DNA from: Gerris lacustris
Lineage: Eukaryota > Arthropoda > Insecta > Hemiptera > Gerridae
Reading direction: 5' to 3'
NCBI GenBank assembly: GCA_951217055.1
Contig: OX578280.1
Location: 12,563,394-12,627,393, forward strand
DNA: 64,000 bases
A program made the position numbers and the translations under genes. Every line of letters starts with the position of its first letter. Positions within the stretch are counted from its first letter, which is position 1. Under the pieces are notes generated by a model that saw only the letters and a program-made list of their open reading frames with translations, was not told the origin of the DNA and did not search any database. Of this stretch, positions 52,601 through 63,997 are shown piece by piece.

Positions 52601-52900
52601 GATATATCTTTTTATTTCTTCCGCAATAGGCACTGATGATGGCCTTTTAAAGGCTGAAAGCTGCTTTTATATTAAAGTGTTTTTCAATTTAAGTGGGGAG
52701 ACAGTTTGTGTTATTCCTATAGTATTACCTTCGCTCCCATCTAGCGTTTAGCAAGGTTGTTAAAATTAATAGTGGAATTGCCTTACATTAATAAATGATG
52801 AATTAGAATAAAATTAGTGAGTTACGGGTTAATAAAAACAACAGTTTCGTAAAATTTATATTTACATCATAGGGGTTCATATTATAGATTATAGACTAGA

Positions 52901-53323
52901 CTCTATTATAGATTTTTTTTTTTTTTTCAATTCCGGGGGACACCCGAAGGGGCTTTTACCGAAGACGCAGGCTACTTAGGTGGGCCCATAGAACAAACCC
53001 GGGTTAGGGACCGAAATCTTCACACTCGTGTGACGATATGGTCGTTAACCATGACTCCCCTCATGGTTGTATTACAACCAAGAGTGTCATTATCATGGTT
53101 TCCAGGCTGAAACCTGGTGGGGCCACTCTTTCGAGTAGCTTCCCATTTGTTTAAACAATGCTGGATATTGAGCAGGGGGCCTGGTCCAGGAATCGAACCC
53201 AGATCTGTTGTCAGAAGCGGTTACCCATTCATCTTCTAACCCTGCTCGAGGCTGCTCAACTTGCCTTATCGCAAGGCGAGCGCTCTAGCCTCCGAGCCAC
53301 CCAGGCCCCCTCTATTATAGATT
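52901..53323 (-). mobile_element. tRNA-derived SINE with 13-bp target duplication
   Basis: On the minus strand the head reads GGCCTGGGTGGCTCGGAGGC then TAGAGCGCTCG (A box about 53277-53300) and GGGTTCGATTCC (B box 53188-53199). An extended middle, a body with GGAGTCATGGTTAACGACCA and CCCTTCGGGTGTCCCCCGG, and a poly-A tail (T run at 52915-52929) follow. TCTATTATAGATT flanks both sides (52902-52914 and 53311-53323), the direct duplication expected from L1-type priming. The two pol III boxes are about 85 bases apart, longer than in a tRNA. Confidence 0.92.
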
Positions 53324-54375
53324 ACTACCCAAAACTTGCAATTTTAACATAGTGATGTTAAGCATGTAACATATATTTTACGAAACTAGCTGGTTAAACT
53401 ATGTATTTTTTTATTAAACCTTACCTTATTAATTTCATTCTAATTAATTATTTTAACGGTTGCTCATTCATATCTTACTAATGAATTATTTGACAAAGTT
53501 CTGTTAAGACAATATTCTTCTTAAGGCCGAAAGATAAAAAATTTTGATAAAAAATATATTTTTTATGTGGAGAAATACTTACTTAAAATCTTTTACTAAA
53601 TGTATTGTCACATCAATGCATCAAATGCTCATATTATTTAATTAAATTATAATACGAAATATCACTGTTGTATCGCAATAAATATATAAATAGTGACTGA
53701 ATCATACATAATACCTTTCATACAACACACAAAAAAATATCTGTGTCCTATTCTTCAAGTTACACTGCATAAAAAAAATTGCATCACGATAATGTTTGAC
53801 CCCCCCCCCCCCTCACAGACTACACGAATAATGTCAAATGCTTAATTTTAAAAAGGTAGCAAGTGTAAAATCCTTTTTCAGATGAGCTTGATTTAAATTT
53901 TCTTCCCTCAAATTTAACTTTAAAAAAGTCCACTTAATGAAAAAAAAACTTTTTTTTTTAAGAACCGGATAAAAAATAAGAAGCGAGTAGCTCCAACGTA
54001 CAGCCTGATGATTAAGATAGATTACACGGAATGAAATTACTTTTTTTTCTCCCTGAAGAAGAAGCAGGGAAAAAAGTAAAGGTTTGAAATAGAGATCTGG
54101 TCTTACGATTTAAAAGTTGATTAAGTTGGTTTCAAGAGTCGTAATTAAAAATTTAATCTTGGAACGAATCCTTTAACTGACACGGGCTAGTTCAAATTAA
54201 AATAATCCCAAGTCGTAATTTTTAAATGAGGAAAAAAAAGTTGAAGTAGAAAAACTGATGTCTAAATGAAATTGAAAATATACATAAGTCATCCTTTAAT
54301 TTAAATTTAACTTGTAAAAGTAGTAATAATAACATCAATTTTAATTTAAAAAAAAAAAAACATTTAAGGAGACAT
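53324..54375. other. nothing recognised
   Basis: AT-rich, C run at 53801-53812, no gene or family recognised. Confidence 0.5.
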
Positions 54376-54591
54376 GTGTCTATTTCAATTTCAAACGATT
54401 TCAAGCAAGAAAAGGCTGGAGCAAACACTAAAATTATATTTGAAAGATTCGGAACCCAGGCCAATATTAGTTATAACTATAACAAATTTGGGTTTAGAGC
54501 TGAACACAGTTTATCCTGCTTAGACGGGAATTTCGAAGGTATCTTGGCCAATGTTTTTTCGTCCTTTTGTCAAATTTATATATTGGTCTAA
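54376..54591 (+). other. open frame of 71 codons, coding status unclear
   Basis: The peptide (IIFERFGTQANISYNYNKFG and onward) has a balanced, protein-like composition unlike the repeat-derived frames, and the local DNA is less AT-rich. I recognise no domain, see no strong splice site and no relative elsewhere in the window. It could be a decayed exon or chance. Confidence 0.15.
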
Positions 54592-55529
54592 CTTGGACAT
54601 GCCATTTGGAACCGATTTAAGACCTACTACATTTCATAAATCAATCTTAATTTTTTAAAAAAAGCTAAATCTTTGATCAGGATCTTTAAGTAGCACATAT
54701 AACTTTTCTTTACATATTCTCTCTAAAAGTCAAGTTGAATCTAACTTTTGCACTAACTAAATATGTACTTCAATAGGTAAAAATCTAACTGAACAATGGT
54801 TTCAAATGATGACTTAGAATTAGCTAAGTAATCCCTTGATGGCATAGGCAGCTTTGGCAAAGGGTAATTTATTCAGCACATAACACTAGCTAACAAACTT
54901 ATATACTTATCCACAGGAACCCTTTTGTGCCCTTTCATGTAAATACATTATTATTTAGGATTCAATTAAGATTAGGGTAAAGAAGATTTGAAAATAATGA
55001 TTACCCCCTTAGCATCTCAATTCAGAAATAATTGGAATATAATTTAATACCCTTATGACACAAGATATTTCTTATTCTAAATAGAATTAAGACATCGGTA
55101 GAAATTGACGAACAAAAATAGGATAGTAACGGACACTTAATAAAATGGCTCCTAAATTCATAAGAAGTCTAGAACGATTTACGTAGTCTAGATTAACGAT
55201 TTAAGAATTCTAGAACGATAATTTCATATAAATTAAACTTGTCCAAACAGTAAGACAATGTTTATAGAAAGAGTGACACTGATGTGGGATTACATTACAT
55301 TTAACTTAAATAATATAGAATTTAGACACGAACCTTCCTTATTTCCAAAACAATGTATTAATCCAAACATTTTACCTAAAACAAAAACAAAAAACAAATA
55401 AATTAACATTTAAAAAGTAAGTATTAGTTATTACACTGAAAATATACTAAAGATTATATGCACAAGATTATTATTGCTTAATAGATTTGACCAATTTTTG
55501 AAAAAAATAATTAATGGAGGGCAAAACAA
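54592..55529. other. nothing recognised
   Basis: AT-rich spacer. Confidence 0.5.
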
Positions 55530-56070
55530 TTATTTTTTTTAGCGTTTCGTAGGTAAAACCAAAAAAAGAAACCCTTATAGTTTCGTTCCTGTGACTATCT
55601 GTCTGTCTGTCACTCTGTACAATTCCAATAAATTTTGAATCAAAAGAGAAAAAATCATGAAACTTTCCAATATTTAAGATCGTTTTGACGCGATACAGAA
55701 CGAAAAATTATCTGGTGTTCAAATCCAATAATAATAAATCCATAATTCATGTCACAAGATATTTTTTGTTTTTTTTTTTGTTTTATTTTCAGTAGGGTAT
55801 TAAATGAAAGGTCTAGAAGAGTAGATTACAAAAATGTGAATTTTTTCTATGGAGGGCCATAGAAAAAATAAGAATAGCAATTTGATCTGATTAACTGGGA
55901 ATCCAAAATGGCAGATAATTCCTGTCACGGGATAACTTTTTTTTTTTTTAAATTTTGAGTCTGGTATCAAATGAAAGGTATTGAAAAGAAGATTTAAAAA
56001 ATATACAACACTTGTGGAAAGTGTTTAATTTTTCATGCCATTTTGTCAAAGAACATCAAAATGTTGCGTC
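55530..56070 (-). mobile_element. HLE-4-related element, duplicated body
   Basis: On the minus strand ACCTTTCATTTGATACC and CCTTTCATTTAATACCC are two copies of the body word seen in HLE-4 (11200-12325), about 175 bp apart. GACAGACAGACAGATAGTC (55592-55611 in antisense) follows the core region. The end near 55537-55580 has GGGTTTC and GAAACCC-like words, but I could not draw a clean terminal hairpin. Confidence 0.6.
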
Positions 56071-56357
56071 CCCCCCCCCCCCATTATAATAATATCATGT
56101 TCACAATACCAAAGAAACCCTTTTTACGTGAGACTTCACGTACAACTAATTTATTTGAGTTTCATTCAAATAAATTCCATAGAATCTAGGCGCAAAAATT
56201 CGAATTATTTATAATTAATTTAGAAAAACATTTACAAGTTTGTAGATGCAGGACAAAATTTTCTATATATTTTTAGAAGGTCAGTGACTTTTCATGTAAT
56301 TTACAGCTACCTATATTGCACTTATACTAACCAAAACATTAGTTTAACTTTAAAAGG

Positions 56358-56689
56358 GTTGTGCAACGTTTAAACATGATTTTGAAGAGATTTCTGTACT
56401 TATTTTATTCGTGTTTATAAGATTTATTTATTGTGTTACCCTTATTCCATCTACAGATAGATTACCTTTACGTAATTGTTTTTAGTTATATTATTTCCAC
56501 TTCTAGAGTTTGAACTAAAAAATGAAAGAATATACACCCTTGTATAACACCAATACACTCGTTAACAGTGTTGTGTAATGTTTAAATATGTTTTTGAAGA
56601 GATTTCTGTACTTCTTTTATTCGTTTTGCCATGTTTATAAGATTTATTTATTGTGTTACTCTTTTTTCCATCTTAAGTTAGATTACCTT

Positions 56690-56723
<34 letters not shown>

Positions 56724-56860
56724 GTATTTTTTTTTGTATTTTTTTTTTTGTATTTTTTTTTTTTTTTTTGTATTTTTTTTTTTTTTTTTTTTTTAATTCC
56801 GTTCTTTCCATTTTAAAGTCTGAACTTAAAATGAGAGTTTTTACACCTACATAAGTCAGT
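56358..56860 (+). repeat. 212-bp direct tandem duplication
   Basis: GTTGTGCAACGTTTAAACAT (56358) and GTTGTGTAATGTTTAAATAT (56570) start two collinear copies. Both contain GAAGAGATTTCTGTACTT and AAGATTTATTTATTGTGTTA. The second copy has gained poly-T tracts with TTTGTATT interruptions at 56695-56795 where the first has TTTACGTAATTGTTTTTAG. Confidence 0.9.
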
Positions 56861-57563
56861 ATGGAATGAAGTTGGCAGGATTGTGATTGTACTTGGCTTG
56901 TGCACGTGCAATGAAAAGAGTCAGGAGTCAACACGTGTTCCCTTCTATTCGTTTTGGTACGTTAGTTTCTTTTTTTTTTCCTTCTTTACCTCTCGTCTTA
57001 CAACTGTCCCAAGGTGTATCTCATACTCGAGTCCTAGCATTCCCTAAGGAGCTATCCTCAACAGCTCTGAATTGAGAAAAAAAGGTATTTTCTTTTCTAG
57101 TTTCCTTCAACTCCACAGGGGAAAAGCAAGCCTTCGGGAGAAACCGGGGATAAAAATGCTTTACTATGCGCTTCTACAAACCATACCTATACAACTACAT
57201 AATCTCGTGGGATCTTGAAAAATCGAAATATATATATATATTTTTTTTCCGACCATTTTCACCTGTATTAACGCTGAGAGCTTCTACATCTCTGAAGCAG
57301 AAAAAAATCCATTTCAAAAATTGATGTATACATTATTTATTTATTTGTTTAATGCATACACAACAAAAAATTATTTGGTGGGTATTGTTACCTATACACC
57401 TAATTTTGATTCTATTGTTGCAATTGTAACAAACTTATTTATTAATTATTAATTCTCTTGTATGGAAATTTGATCATAGAAATTTTATAATTTTTTTTTT
57501 TTTAGTATAATAGTTTTATCTAAGCTCAAAATATAATGATTACATTAAACTTAAAAAGATTGA
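56861..57563. other. nothing recognised
   Basis: No supported feature. Confidence 0.5.
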
Positions 57564-58169
57564 TTTTTGCTTCCGAGCTTACCATAGGTAACGGAAGCTA
57601 TGTGAGCGTTTCGAAGAACGAAAATATTTTAGGTCTCCGATTTAAAAAAAAATCCAAGACAGAAATCCGTTTCAGACATCAGGGAACATTTTTGGTTCCG
57701 TGTCTATCCGTCGGTCTGTCCTTCGATTTTTGCGAACCAACATATCTTAAAAACTACACTTCCGATTTTAATGAAATTTAGATGGTAGGTCATAATTAGC
57801 CCATTGTTGGTCCCATAGAAGTTTCAACCTTCTGCGCTTATTTGTTTCTCTTCCACATGCGCACAAACATACATCTATTTACAACTATAGCTTTAAAAGT
57901 ACTTATCTGATTTGTATAAAACTTTTACAGTTTATCGAAAGTAACCCCATATATCCCAAGATTAATTTGTACAGTCTGCGCTCTTTAAATTTTGCTAAAT
58001 TGATACTTTAAATTTATGTAAGAAATTAAAAAAATTTTGACAGATTAAAAAACGGGAAACAATTAAACAAATTATACAATAATGGCTTGTAAAAAAAGCA
58101 TAAAACCAATATAGTACGTGGATAGGATGCGAGGAAGCTATGTGCCACACCAATTGGCAGTCTATTTTT
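57564..58169 (-). mobile_element. HLE-1 copy j (complete, subfamily 1)
   Basis: The right tip (minus strand) is AATAGACTGCCAATTGGTGT then GGCACATAGCTTCCTCGC. The left end is the hairpin GCTTCCGTTACC...GGTAAGCTCGGAAGCAAAA. The interior with TTATGGGACCAACAATGGGC matches copy h. It preserves the empty site of the Harbinger-like MITE at 20081-20472. Confidence 0.92.
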
Positions 58170-59040
58170 CAGGGATTTTATGCATGTATCGGATTTGGAA
58201 ATAACAATAAATCTAAACAATGACATATATTAAGTAATACCAATTGCTAGTAATTATTTTTACATAAAGATATTTTTAGACAGTGACGCAAATAAAAGAA
58301 CAAAAATGTTGCTTATTTTTAATGGTTTTTTAAACGGTTTTAAAAAAGAAATCAAAAGAACAAAAAATGTCAGAAACAAATAACAAAAAGAGTTAGGGTA
58401 TCTTTTGTTTCGAAAAAATTAGAATTTCAAAATAGTTTTTCAACCTTTGAGATTTCTATGGTCGACCCCTTCCGTCGGAATCCGTGTAATTTTTTTTTTT
58501 ATACAACTATAAATTTAAGGATTGGAGGTACAAAAAATGAGCTAACAAATTTTAAATTCTTAAAAAAGCAAAACGAGAGATCGAAATGAATTATACATTT
58601 CTCTATTTTATTATAAAAAACTGTTATTATTTATTTAATTTTTGCAGATAAAAAAAAGTATTATTCTTTATTTATTTAAGAGAAGAGATTTCATTTTAGA
58701 TTTATGTATTCATTTACAATAGTCAAAATTGTTTCGTTTATATTTTAAATTATTTAGTTTCACTCCTCCATGAGTATTATTTTAAGCTTAGAGCAAAACC
58801 GCAATTGCTTTAAAGTTAATAAATATTAATTTGTTGTTTTTTTTCTTAACCTAACCCAAAAATAATAATAATATTAATAAATAACTAAATATAATTTTAT
58901 AAATTAAGCAATATTTGCATAAAATAAATTAAAAGAAAAAATGAATACATTTTCTCTAATATTATACTAAATTTATATCAGAGTCTCTCAAAGTAAAATT
59001 AATGTTTACTTATTACTAAGTCTAGACCTCATCACTAATA
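58170..59040. other. nothing recognised
   Basis: AT-rich without a supported feature. Confidence 0.5.
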
Positions 59041-59043
59041 TAT

Positions 59044-59483
59044 ACTACGTTTCCATGATATTAAAATACGGATTGAATTCAGTTTTTGGATCCAAAGTAT
59101 CCATGGAAAGCTAGATTCAATACGGATTAAATACGATAACGATCCCGATACGATTCACTAAATTCAGGGATCGTATTTGGATCGAGTTGCAATGGAAACA
59201 CCTAACTCGATCCTGACATGCGCAGAGCGTGTGTGTGAGCGCACCTAGCGTATTTCTGTAGAAACTGTAGTGAACTCTGTCAAAATAGGTACGTAATAAA
59301 AAACATGGTTATAAAAGGTTAAGGTTACAAAATTATCTATAACCTTTACCAAAAGTAACCAAGAAAAAGTTTGTGTTTTAATTTCGTATTGAATACGGAT
59401 TCAATACTACTAATGGAAACAACTAACTTGTTAAATCCCAAACTAGGATTCAATCCGTATTTAAACATCATGGATACGTTGTA
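59044..59483. mobile_element. MITE with about 37-bp inverted ends
   Basis: ACTACGTTTCCATGATATTA then AAATACGGATTGAATT pairs with the right GATTCAATCCGTATTTAAAC then ATCATGGATACGTTGT. Internal words GGATTGAAT and GATCCAAATACGAT recur in both orientations (ACGATCCCGATACGATTC, AGGGATCGTATTTGGATCGA). No ORF, superfamily unknown. Confidence 0.8.
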
Positions 59484-59560
59484 ATAATAACTTTTGAGAG
59501 TTATAATCCAATATATATCAACGTAAATAAATACATGTTTTACTATAATTATTATGTTTT

Positions 59561-60100
59561 TACTTTCTCATATAATGAGAAAGTATTGTGATGGCACGAA
59601 AATTCGATGGATTTACACGTTTTGAGGTCCCCTGAGTCCAAAAAAAAAAGTTTTTAAAAAATCTATCTATCGTGTGGAGTCTAAACTACTAGGCCGATTT
59701 TGACGTAATTTGGTATACATGCTGTCATAAAAAGAAATAATAAAAAAGCGAGAAATGAATTTTAGCTCAAACATTAGGGGGGAGGGGGGGCACTACCCTC
59801 CCAAAAAAATTCTAAAAAGTAGTCCATTTAAATATGAATTTAATGGTACAAGCCGTTTTCCTGGGAAAAATCTAGTTTCATAGAAAATTGCTTTAAACGC
59901 GGAAGGAGAGAGGTCGGGTTCGATTTCCTGCCGAGGAGAAGTTATTTTTTTATGATACATTTTGATAAAATGTTCAATAATAATTAAATGTACCTACGAA
60001 AATTCAAAAAACTATTAAATGGATACACTGGGCTAAGTAATTACGAATTCGTAAATTCGTATGTGAGAAAGTTTGTCTGAGTTATGTCTGACCGATTTTC
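59561..60100 (-). mobile_element. HLE-2 copy 3 (complete)
   Basis: The 3' hairpin TACTTTCTC...GAGAAAGTA is at 59561-59584. The antisense core ATTTTGACGTAATTTGGTAT is near 59697. The B-box-like GGTTCGATTTCC is at 59917-59928. At the right, TATGTGAGAAAGTTTGTCTG then AGTTATGTCTGACCGAT is the inverted 5' end, again with ACTTTCTCACAT two bases after the GTC/GAC hairpin. The GACA tract has shrunk to GATAGATAGAT. Confidence 0.88.
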
Positions 60101-60160
60101 CCGATCATAATACTAGTATATTATTGGTTAAGATCATGTCTTTAAAGATGAGTATCTTCA

Positions 60161-60928
60161 TCAGCATATCTGAAGATACTTGCAGGAGTTTGAGGGATAC
60201 TTCGGACATTGCACCAATAACAGATTTTTTTGAAGAAGCCAATGCCTCTTCAGCCAACGGGGTGGTTGATCAGGGATATGAAGGGATGCCATGGATTTGA
60301 CTAAAGGATTAGGATGGTGATTTAAGGTTTCATGGAAATGTTTATAATGGGTAGAAGCGAGGTCGTGGTGAATTGTAAGGTTAGAAACGTATGGTGGGGA
60401 ATTGGTGATTTTTCGAAGGATCTTTGATTGAAGGGATTGGAGTCTATAAGAATTTGAGCGCTTGGTGCAACCCCAGAGCTCAATTCCATAGGTCCAAATG
60501 GGTTTAAGGATTGAATTATAAATAAGGATTTTGTTATAAAGGGATAGGTGGGATCTTTGGTCAAGAAGTCGCAAGAGCAGTTTATATCGTCTGTTAGTGT
60601 CCGTACGTTTAGTTTTGGTGTGTTGAGCCCAAGTCAATCGTCGATCAAGGTGTAGTCCTAGATATCTTACGGAAGAGGATTGTGGAATCACTCCTTGGTT
60701 GAGGATGACTGGAGGACAAGTTGAATGTCTGAGAGTAAAAGTGACATGGACACTTTTCTGCTCATTAATTTTTATCCTCCATTTCCTCAACCAAGGTTCA
60801 AGAAGGATAAGGTGGTTTTGGATGTTGGTTGCTGCTATATTAGGGTCGTGGGAAGAGGAAAATATACATTTGTCATCAGCAAAGGTAGCAGCTACCAATA
60901 ACAGAAGAACCAAAAATAATATTTTCTG
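60161..60928 (-). pseudogene. 5'-truncated Jockey-like reverse transcriptase (about 255 codons open)
   Basis: The frame starts just upstream of the RT catalytic motif TFADDKCIFSSSHDP (FADD, homologous to the YADD box). It continues through LLEPWLRKWRIKINEQK, the thumb-like YLGLHLDRRLTWAQHT, IYNSILKPIWTYGIELWGC and QSLQSKILRKITNSPPYV to a natural-looking C-terminus. This is the standard order for Jockey-clade elements. There is no ATG: the frame opens after a stop with a TTG, and the 14 residues before FADD (QKILFLVLLLLVAA) are hydrophobic and not RT-like. The endonuclease and the first half of RT are missing. No internal stop or frameshift is present, so the insertion seems fairly young but dead on arrival. 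Confidence 0.85.
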
Positions 60929-60930
60929 CA

Positions 60931-61734
60931 AATTGAGTCATTTTTTTTTAAGATGTTAGGTATAAGAGTTTACTCAGGTTGTTTAATCTTGAGAATGAAT
61001 GTGTAAATGAAGTATAAAGAAACATTATTTTTTTTAAGATGTTATAAACAAGCTGACGTTTTCTCCAAGAACCCTTTTTTATTTCAGTATATTTTCCAAA
61101 TGTTCCCTTGGAGTAGGTATAACGTCATTTCATATATGACGAAAAAGGTCCTTTTCCCTAACATCCGTAGGCTCTAACACATTTTGCAAGAGTTTTATAA
61201 TATGAAAAGCAGTAAATTGCGCTAGGACTCGAGGGGACCCCACAGCCTAAACCCACGGCAAAGACCCCTTTACTCTTAAAAAAAAGAAAAGCATTCTTTA
61301 GCCTCAACAAGGAGAACAGATTCCCCTTCTAAAGCGTGCCTCAAAATCCCGTGGGGTATAAAAAATAGATGGGAGGAGAGGGGAGGGGGGAGGGGTTGGT
61401 ACTCCAGCAAAATCCTCAAGGACACTTTATGCAAGGGTCCTCTGGCCCTTTCTTAAACCCTTTTCTAAGTTCTTTACGTAAAATTATGAGGGTTCATGTC
61501 TAAAGGACTAAAAATTGTCACTATATCTATTCAAACTCTCATTCATCACATAAGGTAAGGATAGTTATAATAAAACACTATTTAGAGAGTACAATAACCT
61601 CGGCACGATTATAGAAGAACTTCAGATATTATGAAGAAACGCCATTTAAATTTGCAAAAATAAAATTTATTATTGAAATTGTTTGAAAAATTTCAATACT
61701 TTAACCAATACAAGCTTTAACTATTTGTTATTCG
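60931..61734. other. nothing recognised
   Basis: GC-richer stretches around 61220-61330 and a G-rich run at 61373-61397. No ORF or repeat recognised. Confidence 0.5.
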
Positions 61735-61800
61735 TTTTAGTTCCTCATATGAAGAAAAAGTATTGTGATGACACGAAAATTCTATTTAGAGATTTTGACG
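61735..61800 (-). mobile_element. HLE-2 3'-end fragment, degraded
   Basis: TTCCTCATATGAAGAAAAAG then TATTGTGATGACACGAAAAT matches the hairpin end of HLE-2 with several changes. Confidence 0.65.
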
Positions 61801-61883
61801 AAAAATCTATAATGTAATAAAATTATTATTATTGTTTACTTTCTTTTACATTATTATTTAATTTCCCATTATACTTTGCTATA

Positions 61884-62335
61884 ATTGACCGAGCGAAGCG
61901 AGGTCTATGTTTTAACTTTTTTGTTTTGCATTTCGTCTGAAAATGTTTGCTACGCGCTTACGGCCAAACGCTTTATTCGATTTACTTCAAATTTGGCATT
62001 GATGTTCTTTGAAGTCATAAAAAACAACGTATGCGTTTTATATTTAATAAATTTCATTTTTAAATTTTTAAAAAAATAACACATAAAAATAACATTTTTT
62101 TTTTTTTATTAATTTATTTTTGTTTATCTTGAAATTTGGCATGAATGTTACTTCAAGTTGGGAAAATAAATATATTTAGTTGTTTTTTTATAAAAAAAAA
62201 AATTGTTATTAATTTTAAATGTTTATTAGACATTTTTTCAAAAGTTTTATTTTTAAATTTTTATTTTTTCTTGAAATTAGGAATAGATGTTCCTTTAAGA
62301 CATTAAAATCGGTGTATATGGTTTATTTGTTTAAA
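61884..62335 (-). mobile_element. HLE-like fragment with GACC-GAGCGAAGCGA-GGTC hairpin and three core-like repeats
   Basis: GACCGAGCGAAGCGAGGTC (61888-61906) is a compact hairpin. TCAAATTTGGCATTGATGTT, TTGAAATTTGGCATGAATGT and TTGAAATTAGGAATAGATGT (about 61988, 62130 and 62272) form three diverged direct repeats about 142 bp apart, alternating with T-rich spacers. It may be a further hairpin-ended family. Confidence 0.5.
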
Positions 62336-62339
62336 AAAT

Positions 62340-62830
62340 GTTTAGAATTACCATAAAAATAACCTTCCCAGCAGGGAATCGAACCCAGCCTCTCACTGTC
62401 CACGTTTAAACTTATTTTCTCAGAAGCTAGATTATTCCCGGGAAAACGACTTATACCGTTAGATTCGTATTTAAATGCTCTACATTTTTTAAAAAAAATT
62501 AATTAAAAATCGTCGGAATAGTTTTCGAGAAATAATGTTTTTGAGGGGGAGTGCCCCCAAATGTATAGCTTAAATAATTTATAGATTTCACATCGGGTTA
62601 TCATTTATCCTTTATGTAATTGAAATCGATTTTTATGGATTATTTTAGAATTAAATTTTTACAAATACCATGAAAATAACTTCGCCCCAGCGGGGAATCG
62701 AACCCCACCTCTCACTGTCCGCGTTTAGAATTATTTTCACAAAAACTAGATTTTTCTCGGGAAATCGACTTATATACCTTTAGATTCGTATTTATGATTC
62801 GTATTAAATGGATCCTCTTGTCCGCGTTTA
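62340..62830 (-). mobile_element. two HLE-2 5'-half fragments in tandem
   Basis: AGCAGGGAATCGAACCCAGC then TTTAAACTTATTTTCTCAGA (62368 onward) and AGCGGGGAATCGAACCCCAC then GTTTAGAATTATTTTCACAA (62690 onward) are two copies of the B-box-like and CCCGGGAAA region of HLE-2, about 322 bp apart. Each is followed by ACTAGAT or GCTAGAT and TCTCGGGAAATCGACTTATA-type sequence. Hairpin ends are absent. Confidence 0.7.
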
Positions 62831-63895
62831 ATTTTTTTCTAATTTTCGCGAGGTCTACTGTTCACAGAACTACTAGTATAGTTATTATCAAAATGTAAAT
62901 TTATTCGACTTTAATATTAAAATTCTTCTTTATAACGCGAAAAAAATTACTTTTAGGGTACAGGAAAGTAGATAGACAAGTATATTATGTTAAAATAACA
63001 GTTACAAATATAATAATAAGTAATGATATTACATAATGTATAAAGCAAGTTTTAGTTGGTTAACTGGATTTAAATTCCTAGGTAGTAAGTCGAGTTTTAT
63101 AATTTGAAATTATACAAATAAATAATAAACCATCCAATTTTCCTCACCATGATATTCGAGTAATAAAATATGTGGGTGTGAAGTGTGTTTATACGTTATA
63201 GAGTGTTAACTACGAATATTATGTTTTATATATACATTTTATAAAAGTAAAAAACATTGTTTAATGAATAAAGTAAAAACAAAATAATGTAATAAATGTA
63301 ATAGAAAAATGTGAGTGTTATATAGGAAAAACGTTTGTGAGGGTATGCTATCATGGAAACCACAATTATCTGTGGTAAAATGGTTGGGTAAGGAGTAAGA
63401 AGAACCAAGCACAAACCGGTTGAGGCGGCGAATCCAATTTCCCGCGATCGCGCCAGTGTGAGATTCACATTAAAAATATAGGAGAGCTGAGAGTGGGTAG
63501 AGAAACAAGGTATGAAACCCCTCCCCCCTTCCCAACCCCCCTCCCCCATCGAAGCAACACCCCCCCCCCCCCCCCCTCACGACGGCCAATTCCACACAAA
63601 TAAGACTTGAAATTCGCTTTCAAAACGACCATGAAATGAAATTATTAAATGTTTCATACCGGCTACGCGGCGGCTTTAGTGGTTAAACAGTAACAAGTTT
63701 CACCTCAATGGGGGGGGGGGGGGGAGAAAGAAAGGACGCTTTGTAGATGATTTTTTCCACAGAAATAGAGAGCAAAATACTGGAAAAATATAATAGTGGA
63801 AGAAAAAAAAAATCATCTTTCTAACTCGTTGGACCGATTCATAATGTTTCTGTTTTATTTTTTTCACAAAAATATATAAAAATACATTGGATATA
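62831..63895. other. nothing recognised; homopolymer-rich
   Basis: C runs at 63532-63578 and a G run at 63710-63724 stand out. A 107-residue frame on the minus strand (63226-63549) has no recognisable family. Confidence 0.5.
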
Positions 63896-63900
63896 TATAT

Positions 63901-63993
<93 letters not shown>
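63896..63993. repeat. (TA)n microsatellite at the window edge
   Basis: Over 80 bases of TA, ending GCGCATA at the window end. Confidence 0.97.

Positions 63994-63997
<4 letters not shown>

Larger units (their letters stand above)
51864..52715. mobile_element. MITE-T copy 3, hosting two further elements
   Basis: The left AAAAACTATCTCTTCACGTA then AATTGAAAAT pairs with the right TTTTCAATTTAAGTGGGGAG then ACAGTTTGTGTT. CATCATCAGTACCTTCAGCA and GGCACTGATGATGGCC are the inner arms. Two inserts, 51918-52413 and 52506-52600, interrupt it. Confidence 0.8.

Noticed and set aside
60322..60959. Frames overlapping the Jockey-like RT on either strand
   Set aside because: Shadows of the RT frame; none shows a domain.
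63226..63549. 107-residue minus-strand frame as a gene
   Set aside because: No domain, homopolymer-rich DNA around it and no splice or start evidence.
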